From Acidimicrobiales bacterium (GTDB taxonomy: Bacteria; Actinomycetota; Acidimicrobiia; Acidimicrobiales; VFJN01), in the NCBI GenBank assembly GCA_016936035.1, contig JAFGPU010000287.1, positions 1-8,311 of the forward strand: a DNA stretch of 8,311 nucleotides. The letters are read 5' to 3'. Under the pieces are notes generated by a model. That model had not been told where the DNA came from and did no database searches. It worked only from the letters and a program-made list of their open reading frames with translations. Numbering within the stretch: the stretch's first letter is position 1; each line of letters opens with the position of its first letter. Of the stretch, positions 1-5,351 are shown in pieces. A program made the position numbers and the translations under genes.

Positions 1-217
1 GCAGCGCGCGCCCCCCGCGCTCGTGGGCCGTCGTCGCCCGCTGCGCGAAGCCCCGGTCGTACGCGTCGAACACCCCCAGGTGGCTCACCCGGTCCTCGGC
101 GGGGAGCCGCCGGTAGAACTCGGTCACCGCGGCGGTGTCCTCGGGGGTCGCGGTGCGCAGCACCAACGACGTCCCGTCGGGGGCGACCACGGTGGTGGCG
201 CTGCGCGGTGCTGCCAT
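1..217 (-). CDS. GNAT-family N-acetyltransferase-like protein, N-terminal part (runs off window)
   Basis: Reading leftward from an ATG at 217, an open frame of 72 codons continues past base 1, so only the N-terminus is visible. After a short lead comes a D-G-T strand start, then LVLRTATPEDTAAVTEFYRR and a nearby EDR. This is the usual first strand and helix of GNAT acetyltransferases, which transfer acetyl from acetyl-CoA to an amine. The acetyl-CoA-binding loop lies outside the window, so the family call rests on the N-terminal pattern alone and the substrate is unknown. No Shine-Dalgarno sequence precedes the ATG. Instead a DosR-like box (253-266) is centred 42.5 bp before it, which suggests a leaderless transcript. 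The gene is divergent from the USP gene at 354. Confidence 0.6.
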   Translation of the reverse strand, partial: MAAPRSATTVVAPDGTSLVLRTATPEDTAAVTEFYRRLPAEDRVSHLGVFDAYDRGFAQRATTAHERGGRAL

Positions 218-252
218 GGGGCCATCGCGCCACGGCCACGACCCCCCTGCCA

Positions 253-266
253 GGGTCCAAGGTCAC
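253..266 (-). promoter_or_regulatory. Candidate DosR/DevR box A (GNAT-gene promoter)
   Basis: On the minus strand the bases read GTGACCTTGGACCC. This matches 12 of 14 positions of GGGACCTTGGTCCC, the best palindrome of the window (7003-7016), and fits the DosR core GGGaCttnnGnCCc with one main deviation (T for G at position 2). Its centre (259.5) is 42.5 bp upstream of the A of the GNAT ATG at 217. A hexamer CGCGAT at 229-224 occupies the -10 position and has the T at -7 but lacks A at -11. It may also act as a distal site for the divergent USP gene. Confidence 0.55.
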
Positions 267-304
267 CAGGTTGCGGCGGCGGCCCGCGGTCGGCCCGGCG
301 GGGA

Positions 305-318
305 GGGCCGATGGTCCC
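305..318 (-). promoter_or_regulatory. Candidate DosR/DevR box B (USP operon promoter)
   Basis: The minus strand reads GGGACCATCGGCCC, which fits the DosR core GGGaCttnnGnCCc. Every strongly conserved G and C is present and only the two variable t positions differ. The centre (311.5) is exactly 42.5 bp before the A of the USP ATG at 354, where a proximal activator site overlapping the -35 region would lie. Box A is 52 bp (about five helical turns) away, so the GNAT/USP divergent region carries two boxes. Confidence 0.65.
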
Positions 319-341
319 TTTCCCCGCCGTCCTCCACACGC

Positions 342-347
342 GAGGCT
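342..347 (+). promoter_or_regulatory. Candidate -10 element for leaderless USP transcript
   Basis: GAGGCT has the two most important bases of a TAnnnT -10 element, A at -11 and T at -7, if transcription starts at the A of ATG 354. It is centred 33 bp after box B. The match to TATAAT is weak otherwise, so the support comes mainly from position and from the same geometry at other boxes of the window. Confidence 0.35.
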
Positions 348-353
348 GGCGCC

Positions 354-1238
354 ATGACGACGATCGTTGTGGGCGTGGACGGCTCCGAGCACGGCGCGGT
401 GGCCGTCCGCTGGGCGGCACGAGAGGCGCAGCTGCGCGACGCCGAGCTGGTGGCCGTGCTGGTCTGGGACCTGTTCAACCAGCGTCACGCCGACGGCAGC
501 CAGCGGTTCGACCCGGAGTACGACGACAGCCACGCCGACCGGGCCCTGCTCGCCGCGCTCGAGGACGCCCTCGGGGCCGAGGCGGCCGCGTCGGTGACGC
601 GCCGGGCGGTGTGCGACGTGCCGGCCCAGGGCCTGCTCGAGGCCGCCAAGGACGCCGACCTGCTCGTCGTCGGCGCCCGCGGCCTCGGCGGGTTCCGGGG
701 GCTGCTGCTCGGCTCGGTCAGCCAGCAGTGCCTGCACCACGCCTCCGGCCCGATCGCCATCGTCCGCGAGGCGAGCGAGGCGTCGACCGGCGAGCGCATC
801 GTCGTGGGCGTCGACGGGTCTGCGTCGTCGCGCGCCGCCCTGCGGTGGTCGGTGGTCGAGGGCGGGCTGCGCAAGGCCACGGTCGAAGCGGTGCACGCCT
901 GGGACGTGCCGGTGGTCTACGGCCCGGTCGTCGGCACCTTCCCCTACGACACGAGCGACATCGAGCGCGGGGCGCGCGAGCTGCTCGACGAGGTCGTCGA
1001 CGAGGCCGTCGCCAGCGCGGGGCCCGACGCAGGCGACGTCACCGTCGAGCGCGTCGTCAGCCCCGGCGGCGCCGCCACGACCCTGCTCGGCATCGCCGAG
1101 GGGGCCGACCTCGTGGTCATCGGCCGGCGGGGCGTCGGCGGCTTCGAGCGCCTGCTGCTCGGATCGGTGTCCGAGAACATCGCCCGGCACGCTCCGTGCC
1201 CCGTGGTCGTGATGCCGCCGGAGCGCGCAGGGCGATGA
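354..1238 (+). CDS. Universal stress protein, tandem two-domain (UspA family)
   Basis: A 294-residue cytoplasmic protein with two UspA (adenine-nucleotide alpha-hydrolase fold) domains, at roughly residues 1-138 and 147-288. Each begins with VVGVDGS and carries an intact ATP-binding motif G-x2-G-x9-G-S: G107/G110/G120-S121 and G257/G260/G270-S271. The size and layout match the mycobacterial DosR-regulon USPs (Rv2005c, Rv2623, Rv1996 type), which bind ATP and are linked to growth slowdown under hypoxia. The ATG at 354 was chosen because the first VDGS strand starts there. The upstream in-frame extension is not protein-like, and the start is exactly 42.5 bp from box B. There is no convincing Shine-Dalgarno sequence, consistent with a leaderless mRNA. 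The stop overlaps the next ATG (ATGA at 1235), so it is the first gene of an operon. Confidence 0.95.
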   Translation: MTTIVVGVDGSEHGAVAVRWAAREAQLRDAELVAVLVWDLFNQRHADGSQRFDPEYDDSHADRALLAALEDALGAEAAASVTRRAVCDVPAQGLLEAAKDADLLVVGARGLGGFRGLLLGSVSQQCLHHASGPIAIVREASEASTGERIVVGVDGSASSRAALRWSVVEGGLRKATVEAVHAWDVPVVYGPVVGTFPYDTSDIERGARELLDEVVDEAVASAGPDAGDVTVERVVSPGGAATTLLGIAEGADLVVIGRRGVGGFERLLLGSVSENIARHAPCPVVVMPPERAGR

Positions 1239-1660
1239 AGAGGACGATCGACGCCCGCACCGGCCTCGAGGTCATCGACCCCGACGAGTGCCGTCGACTG
1301 CTCGGCGGCGACGTGGTCGGGCGGTTGGCCATCGTCGACGGTGGCACCCCGGTGGTCTTCCCGGTGAACTACGTGCTCGACGGCGACGCCGTGGTGTTCC
1401 GCACGGCGCCCGGCACCAAGCTCGCCGTGGGGCCCCGCGGCGCGGTGGCCTTCGAGATCGACGACATCGACCGCACCACCCGCACGGGCTGGAGCGTCCT
1501 GGTCACGGGCCGGCTCGAGGAGGTCACCGAGTTCGACGGCGCCACCCTCGAGCGGGTCAAGCAGCTGCCCGTCGAGCCGTGGTCCGGGGGCGACACGCCC
1601 CACTGGATGCGCCTCGTGCCCTCGCGGGTGACCGGGCGGCGCATCGTCGGAGACGGTTGA
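1235..1660 (+). CDS. Pyridoxamine 5'-phosphate oxidase-like flavin split-barrel protein
   Basis: A 141-residue protein of the PPOX/FMN-binding split-barrel family. Visible marks are an N-terminal helix ending in GRLAIVDGGTPVVFPVNYV (residues 29-47), the FRTAPGTKL turn (55-63) typical of the flavin-contacting strand, and the paired strand SVLVTGRLEEV (87-97). A C-terminal W-x-R-L-P-like segment precedes TGRRI. Small stand-alone members bind FMN, FAD or F420 and are mostly uncharacterised, so reaction and substrate cannot be stated. Its start overlaps the USP stop (ATGA), implying translational coupling, and the next gene begins 2 bp after its stop. The DosR regulon of M. tuberculosis also contains small flavin/nitroreductase-type proteins. 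A role in redox stress is inference from context. Confidence 0.88.
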   Translation: MKRTIDARTGLEVIDPDECRRLLGGDVVGRLAIVDGGTPVVFPVNYVLDGDAVVFRTAPGTKLAVGPRGAVAFEIDDIDRTTRTGWSVLVTGRLEEVTEFDGATLERVKQLPVEPWSGGDTPHWMRLVPSRVTGRRIVGDG

Positions 1661-1662
1661 GC

Positions 1663-3120
1663 GTGGCAGGCGAGGTCGCGCTGGCCGAGACCCACTCGGC
1701 CGTCGTGTTCTTCATCGCCGATCGCGCCTACAAGATGAAGAAGCCCGTCGACCTGGGCTTCCTCGACTTCCGCGACCGGGCTGCCCGCGAGGCGGTCTGC
1801 CACCGCGAGGTCGAGCTCAACCGGCGCCTGGCACCCGACGTGTACCTCGGCGTGGCCGACGTGGACGACCCCGACGGCCAGGTGTGCGAGCACCTCGTGG
1901 TCATGCGGCGCATGCCGGCCGACCGGCGGCTCTCGACGCTGGTCACCGAGGGCGCGCCCGTCGCCCACCACCTGTGGCACCTGGCCCACCTCGTCGCCGC
2001 CTTCCATGCCCGGGCCGAGCGCAGCGCCGCCGCCGACGCCGCCGCGTCCGCTGGCGCGCTGGCGGGCCGGTGGAGCGACAACACCGCCTCGCTCCGGCAG
2101 CACGGCCACGTGGTCGACCCCGCCACCGTCGAGCGGGTGCAGAGCCTGGCCATGCGCTACCTCGAGGGCCGTCACCGCCTGTTCGACGCCCGGATCGCCG
2201 AGGGCCGGGCCTGCGACGGCCACGGCGACATGCTCGCCGACGACGTGTTCTGCCTGGACGAGGGCCCCCAGGTGCTCGACTGCATCGAGTTCGACGACGA
2301 GCTCCGCTACGGCGACACCCTGGCCGACGTGGCTTTCCTGGCCATGGACCTCGAGCGGCTGGGGCACCCCGAGCTGGGCGAGCAGTTCCTGCGCGCCTAC
2401 CGCACGCACGCGGACGACACCTGGCCCGCGTCGCTCGAGCACCACCACATCGCCTACCGCGCCCAGGTGCGCGCCAAGGTCGGCGCCATCCGCGCCGCGC
2501 AGGGCCACGGCCCGTCGACCGACGAGGCGCGTCGCCTGCTCGACCTGGCGGAGCGGCACCTGCGGGCGGCCCGGGTACGACTGATCCTGGTCGGTGGCCT
2601 GCCCGGCACCGGTAAGTCGACCCTCGCCCAGGCCGTCGGCGACGCGCTCGGCGCCACCGTGCTGCGGTCGGACGAGGTGCGCAAGGAGCTGGTGGGCCTG
2701 CCCAGCCACGAGCATGCCCCGGCCGCGTTCGGCGAGGGCATCTACACGCCCGCGGCCACGGCCGACACCTACGCCGAGCTGGCCACCCGGGCCGAGGTGG
2801 CGCTGGCGATGGGCGAGACGGTGGTGCTCGACGCGTCGTGGAGCGACGAGGGTCAGCGCCGGCTCGCCCGGGACGTGGCCGACCGCACGCACGCGGACGC
2901 AGTTGAGCTGCGCTGCCAGGTCGACCAGGACGTGGCGGTCGAACGCATCCGGGCGCGCGCCGCTGCGGGCGGCGACGCCTCCGACGCCACCCCGGCGGTC
3001 GCTGCGGCCATGGCGGCGACCGCCGACCCGTGGTCGACCGCCGTCACCATCCCCACCGACCGGCCCCCCGGCGTCAGCGCGGCCGAGGCGCTCGACCTCA
3101 TCGAGACCGCGACGTCCTGA
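1663..3120 (+). CDS. Rv2004c-like two-domain protein: APH-like kinase fold plus P-loop kinase
   Basis: A 485-residue cytoplasmic fusion. Residues about 1-300 resemble the aminoglycoside phosphotransferase (APH) fold, with catalytic-loop segment CDGHGDMLADD (184-194) and the metal-binding-type segment IEFDDELRYGD (208-218). The position usually held by Asn in HGDxxxxN is Asp194. From memory the mycobacterial homologue has the same variation, so it looks family-wide rather than a lesion. Residues about 305-485 form a P-loop NTPase/zeta-toxin-like kinase with Walker A GGLPGTGKST (311-320) and a downstream VVLDASW strand (387-393). Order and length fit Rv2004c (about 498 aa), a DosR-regulon member of unknown substrate. 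The start is GTG 1663, since the ETHSAVVF block follows at residue 9 and the next in-frame ATG falls inside conserved sequence. GGAG at 1649-1652 is a distant ribosome site. It is third in the USP operon. Confidence 0.88.
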   Translation: MAGEVALAETHSAVVFFIADRAYKMKKPVDLGFLDFRDRAAREAVCHREVELNRRLAPDVYLGVADVDDPDGQVCEHLVVMRRMPADRRLSTLVTEGAPVAHHLWHLAHLVAAFHARAERSAAADAAASAGALAGRWSDNTASLRQHGHVVDPATVERVQSLAMRYLEGRHRLFDARIAEGRACDGHGDMLADDVFCLDEGPQVLDCIEFDDELRYGDTLADVAFLAMDLERLGHPELGEQFLRAYRTHADDTWPASLEHHHIAYRAQVRAKVGAIRAAQGHGPSTDEARRLLDLAERHLRAARVRLILVGGLPGTGKSTLAQAVGDALGATVLRSDEVRKELVGLPSHEHAPAAFGEGIYTPAATADTYAELATRAEVALAMGETVVLDASWSDEGQRRLARDVADRTHADAVELRCQVDQDVAVERIRARAAAGGDASDATPAVAAAMAATADPWSTAVTIPTDRPPGVSAAEALDLIETATS

Positions 3121-3132
3121 CGGCGAGGTGCG

Positions 3133-3166
3133 GGCGCAAGCGCACCCTTCCCGCCATACTTGCGCC
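3133..3166. repeat. Inverted repeat abutting the dosR start codon
   Basis: GGCGCAAG (3133-3140) is repeated as its exact reverse complement CTTGCGCC (3159-3166), with 18 bp between. The right arm ends one base before the ATG at 3167. It could be an operator for a dimeric regulator or an mRNA hairpin if transcription reads through from the operon. It does not match the Dos box. Confidence 0.5.
3155..3160 (+). promoter_or_regulatory. Candidate -10 element for a leaderless dosR transcript
   Basis: CATACT matches TATAAT at four of six bases, including A at -11 and T at -7, and is unusually AT-rich for this DNA. It ends 6 bp before the ATG at 3167, the spacing expected if transcription starts on the A of the start codon. 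No -35 match or Dos box lies at the right distance, so this would be a separate, Dos-box-independent promoter. Read-through from the upstream operon is also likely. Confidence 0.4.
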
Positions 3167-3820
3167 ATGACCCGGGTGTTCCTGCTGGACGATCACGAGG
3201 TCGTGCGCCGCGGTGTGCGCGAGCTGCTCGAAGCCGAGGACGACATGGAGGTGGTCGGCGAGGCGGGCACGGCGGAGGAGGGCCTGGGCCGCATCCCCGC
3301 CACCCGACCGGACGTGGCCGTGCTCGACGTGCGCCTGCCCGACGGCGACGGTGTCGAGGTGTGCCGCGACATCCGGTCGCGCCACCCCGAGATCGCGTGC
3401 GTCATGCTCACCTCGTTCGCCGACGACGACGCCGTCTACGCGGCGATCATGGCCGGCGCCGCCGGCTACCTGCTCAAGCAGGTGCGCGGCGACGACCTGG
3501 TCGACGGCATCCGCCGCGTGGGCCGGGGCGAGTCGCTGCTCGACCCCGCGGTCACCACGCGCGTGCTCGAGCGCATCCGCCACCGGCCCGAGGACGAGCT
3601 CTCCGGCCTCACCGACCAGGAGCGCAAGATCCTCGCGCTGATCGCCGAGGGCCTGACCAACCGGCAGATCGGCGAACGTCTGTTCCTGGCCGAGAAGACC
3701 GTCAAGAACTACGTCTCCAACCTGCTGTCGAAGATGGGGATGAGCCGCCGCACCGAGGCGGCGGCCTATGCGGCGCGCCTGGCCGAGCGGCGCGAGCACC
3801 GCGGCGACCACGGCACCTGA
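3167..3820 (+). CDS. dosR: DosR/DevR-type response regulator (NarL/LuxR family)
   Basis: 217 residues, the same length as M. tuberculosis DosR. The receiver domain (about 1-120) has acidic pocket D8-D9, phosphoacceptor D54 in AVLDVRLPDGDG, T82 and K104, all at the same numbers as in DosR. A linker leads to a LuxR-type helix-turn-helix (about 145-205) with SGLTDQER, EGLTNRQI and FLAEKTVKNYVS blocks that are near-identical, from memory, to DosR. The DNA-contacting Lys/Lys/Asn trio of DosR (K179, K182, N183) is present as K177, K180, N181, shifted by a two-residue shorter linker, so the same DNA motif should be recognised. A Thr equivalent to the PknH-phosphorylated T198 is present (T196). It lies 46 bp after the kinase-like gene. 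No DosS/DosT-type haem or GAF kinase is in the window. The ATG is preceded by an inverted repeat and a -10-like hexamer. Confidence 0.93.
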   Translation: MTRVFLLDDHEVVRRGVRELLEAEDDMEVVGEAGTAEEGLGRIPATRPDVAVLDVRLPDGDGVEVCRDIRSRHPEIACVMLTSFADDDAVYAAIMAGAAGYLLKQVRGDDLVDGIRRVGRGESLLDPAVTTRVLERIRHRPEDELSGLTDQERKILALIAEGLTNRQIGERLFLAEKTVKNYVSNLLSKMGMSRRTEAAAYAARLAERREHRGDHGT

Positions 3821-3831
3821 CCAGGGCCGCA

Positions 3832-3845
3832 GCGCCTGCAGGCGC
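3832..3845. terminator. Short palindrome after dosR, possible weak terminator
   Basis: GCGCCTGCAGGCGC is a perfect 14-bp palindrome starting 11 bp after the dosR stop. It could fold as a short GC hairpin or serve as a binding site. There is no T-run and little loop, so termination is uncertain. Confidence 0.25.
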
Positions 3846-3851
3846 GCGTGA

Positions 3852-3865
3852 CGGAACATGGCCCC
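3852..3865 (+). promoter_or_regulatory. Possible secondary Dos-like box upstream of box C
   Basis: CGGAACATGGCCCC keeps G2, G3, A4, G10 and C12-C14 of the Dos core but lacks G1 and C5. Its centre (3858.5) is 21 bp, two helical turns, upstream of box C. That is the arrangement expected for cooperative binding of a weaker second dimer. Confidence 0.3.
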
Positions 3866-3872
3866 CCGCGTC

Positions 3873-3886
3873 GGGCCTTTCGCCCC
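3873..3886 (+). promoter_or_regulatory. Candidate DosR/DevR box C (second USP gene)
   Basis: GGGCCTTTCGCCCC fits GGGaCttnnGnCCc at every conserved position except A4 (C here). The centre (3879.5) is 42.5 bp before the GTG at 3922 and 34 bp before the centre of a CAGCAT hexamer. It is the only strong box in the dosR-USP gap, so it would drive the second USP gene and not dosR itself. Confidence 0.62.
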
Positions 3887-3910
3887 TGACGCTGGCGCCG
3901 CCGGCGCACG

Positions 3911-3916
3911 CAGCAT
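3911..3916 (+). promoter_or_regulatory. Candidate -10 element for second USP gene
   Basis: CAGCAT has A at position 2 and T at position 6 of TAnnnT and lies 34 bp after the centre of box C. Transcription would begin at about 3922-3923. That gives a leader of roughly 33 nt to the ATG at 3955, or a leaderless GTG start at 3922. Confidence 0.35.
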
Positions 3917-3941
3917 GAGGTGTGAGCGATTCGGACGACGT

Positions 3942-3948
3942 GAGGAAG
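3942..3948 (+). promoter_or_regulatory. Ribosome binding site that decides the USP2 start
   Basis: GAGGAAG is a good Shine-Dalgarno sequence 6 nt before the ATG at 3955. It favours that ATG over the in-frame GTG at 3922, which has only a very close GAGG. Confidence 0.65.
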
Positions 3949-3954
3949 CCGAGC

Positions 3955-4854
3955 ATGCACGACCAACGACGCGAAGGCCGGTGGATCGTCGTCGGCGTCG
4001 ACGGGTCGTCGGCGGCCGAAGGGGCCGTCCGGTGGGCCGCCCTGCTGGCGCCCCTCCTGCACGCAGACGTCGCCGTCGTGCACGCACTGGGGCTGGTCGG
4101 GCGCCTCGACGGCGAGCTGGTGCCCGCCCACGCCCACCGTGACGAGATCAGCGCGGTCGTGTCCCGCGAGTGGTGTGCCCCGCTCGTGGAGGCGGGCGTC
4201 CGGCACCGGGTGCGCCTGCGCGAGCAGGCCGCGGTCGACGCCGTCCTCGCCGAGATCGACGAGCTCCAGCCGATCCTCGTCGTCGTCGGCACCCGGGGGA
4301 CCGGGATGACCTCGGCGCAGTCGATCGGCAGCACCGCCCTCCGCCTGCTCCGCGAGGCCACCGCGCCCGTCATCGTGGTGCCCGACGCCCCCCACCGGGT
4401 ACCGGGCGCGCTGCGGCGCATCCTGCTCGGTGTGGACGGCACGGCGCCGGCGCTGGCCGCCGTCGACTGGTCGGCCGAGCTGGCGCGGCGCACCGGCGCC
4501 TCCTGCGAGGTGCTGACCGCGGGGGCCTGGTCGAGCGACGCCGTCACCACCCGGCACCTCGGCCACGAGATCGAGGCCTGGAGCACGCCGTTCCGGTGGG
4601 CCCAGGTCCCCCTGCGCACGACCGTGTGCGGCGGCGACCCCGCCGAGGAGCTGGTGCGCCGGGCCCACGAGATCGACGCCGACCTGGTGGTGCTGGGCGC
4701 GTCGGGCCGCGGCCCCGCCGGCGATCCCCTGGCCGGCAGCGTCAGCCGGCGGGTCGCCCGCGAGGCGGGGTGCGCCGTGGCGGTCGTGCGCGAGGGCGCT
4801 CGGCTGACGCGGGCGCTCGGCCCGGTCGAGCCCGCCGCCCCCGTGGGCGGCTGA
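3955..4854 (+). CDS. Universal stress protein, tandem two-domain (UspA family)
   Basis: A 299-residue protein with two UspA domains, about residues 9-145 and 153-280. The first starts WIVVGVDGS and the second RILLGVDGT. Both nucleotide-binding motifs G-x2-G-x9-G-S are complete: G112/G115/G125-S126 and G248/G251/G261-S262. ATP binding in the cytoplasm is therefore expected. A 19-residue Ala/Pro-rich tail follows. Between the motifs it differs clearly from the first USP of the window, so the two are paralogues and not a recent duplication. The start is ATG 3955 on the strength of its ribosome site. A GTG 33 bp upstream is in frame and would add 11 residues. It directly follows dosR on the same strand but has its own Dos-like box (3873-3886). 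In M. tuberculosis a USP gene (Rv3134c) also neighbours dosR, though upstream. Confidence 0.94.
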   Translation: MHDQRREGRWIVVGVDGSSAAEGAVRWAALLAPLLHADVAVVHALGLVGRLDGELVPAHAHRDEISAVVSREWCAPLVEAGVRHRVRLREQAAVDAVLAEIDELQPILVVVGTRGTGMTSAQSIGSTALRLLREATAPVIVVPDAPHRVPGALRRILLGVDGTAPALAAVDWSAELARRTGASCEVLTAGAWSSDAVTTRHLGHEIEAWSTPFRWAQVPLRTTVCGGDPAEELVRRAHEIDADLVVLGASGRGPAGDPLAGSVSRRVAREAGCAVAVVREGARLTRALGPVEPAAPVGG

Positions 4855-4981
4855 CGGCGTCCCGACCGGCTGCCGGGGTGCGGCGGCGCTGCGGTGGGCG
4901 AGCGGTGCGCGCTCGTCCGATGAGTTCGCGTCCGCCGCACGGTCTTCGCGTATCGCACCATCCGAGCGAGAGGAAGAACCG

Positions 4982-5278
4982 ATGCCCATGGTGATCATCG
5001 CCGGCCACGTCGAGGTCGACGCCCGTGACCGGGACCGGTACGTGGCCGCCCACCAGGACATGGTCCGGCGGGCTCGCCAGGCACCAGGATGCCTGGACCT
5101 CGCGATCACGGCCGACGCCCTGGATCCGACGAGGGTCGACGTGTTCGAGCGCTGGCAGTCCGAGGAGCACCTCGACGCCTGGAGGGCCGTCGCGCACGCG
5201 CCGGACACCGGGATCAGCTTTCGCGGCGCCGACGTGCAGATGTACGTGATCAGCGAGGTCCGACCGCCCTTCAGCTGA
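4982..5278 (+). CDS. Antibiotic biosynthesis monooxygenase (ABM)-fold protein
   Basis: A 98-residue single-domain protein of the dimeric alpha+beta barrel (ABM/YgiN-like) type. It shows an opening strand VIIAGHVEVD (4-13), a helix ending in APGCLDL (34-40), a strand with VFERW (54-58) and an EEHLDAW helix (61-67). This is the standard layout of these cofactor-light quinol monooxygenases and related proteins. Members act on quinols, haem or polyketides, and nothing here fixes the substrate. AGGAAG at 4971-4976 is a good ribosome site 5 nt before the ATG; a second in-frame ATG at 4988 is less well placed. The 127-bp gap upstream contains no Dos-like box and no clear promoter, so it may be co-transcribed with the USP gene. 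A strong hairpin follows at 5307. Confidence 0.87.
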   Translation: MPMVIIAGHVEVDARDRDRYVAAHQDMVRRARQAPGCLDLAITADALDPTRVDVFERWQSEEHLDAWRAVAHAPDTGISFRGADVQMYVISEVRPPFS

Positions 5279-5306
5279 GGTCCGCCCGCAGCCCGCCAGG
5301 CGCGAC

Positions 5307-5337
5307 CCGGGGGGCGGACCCGACGTCCGCCCCCCGG
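5307..5337. terminator. Strong hairpin terminator between convergent genes
   Basis: A perfect 13-bp GC-rich stem (5307-5319 paired with 5325-5337) closes a 5-nt loop. It lies in the 73-bp gap between the ABM gene (plus) and the multicopper oxidase gene (minus). There is no long T-run on either side, as is common for actinobacterial terminators. Its place suits bidirectional termination. Confidence 0.8.
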
Positions 5338-5351
5338 TTCACGCACCGGCG

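Noticed and set aside
23..1234. Upstream in-frame extension of the PPOX gene
   Set aside because: The translation is Arg/Gly/Pro-rich noise out of frame with the USP gene. The real start is the ATG at 1235 overlapping the USP stop.
1369..3168. A long minus-strand open frame of 599 codons opposite the PPOX and kinase-like genes
   Set aside because: It is a high-GC antisense shadow. The plus strand in this stretch carries clear PPOX, APH-like and Walker A motifs, and the antisense translation is low-complexity with no recognisable domain.
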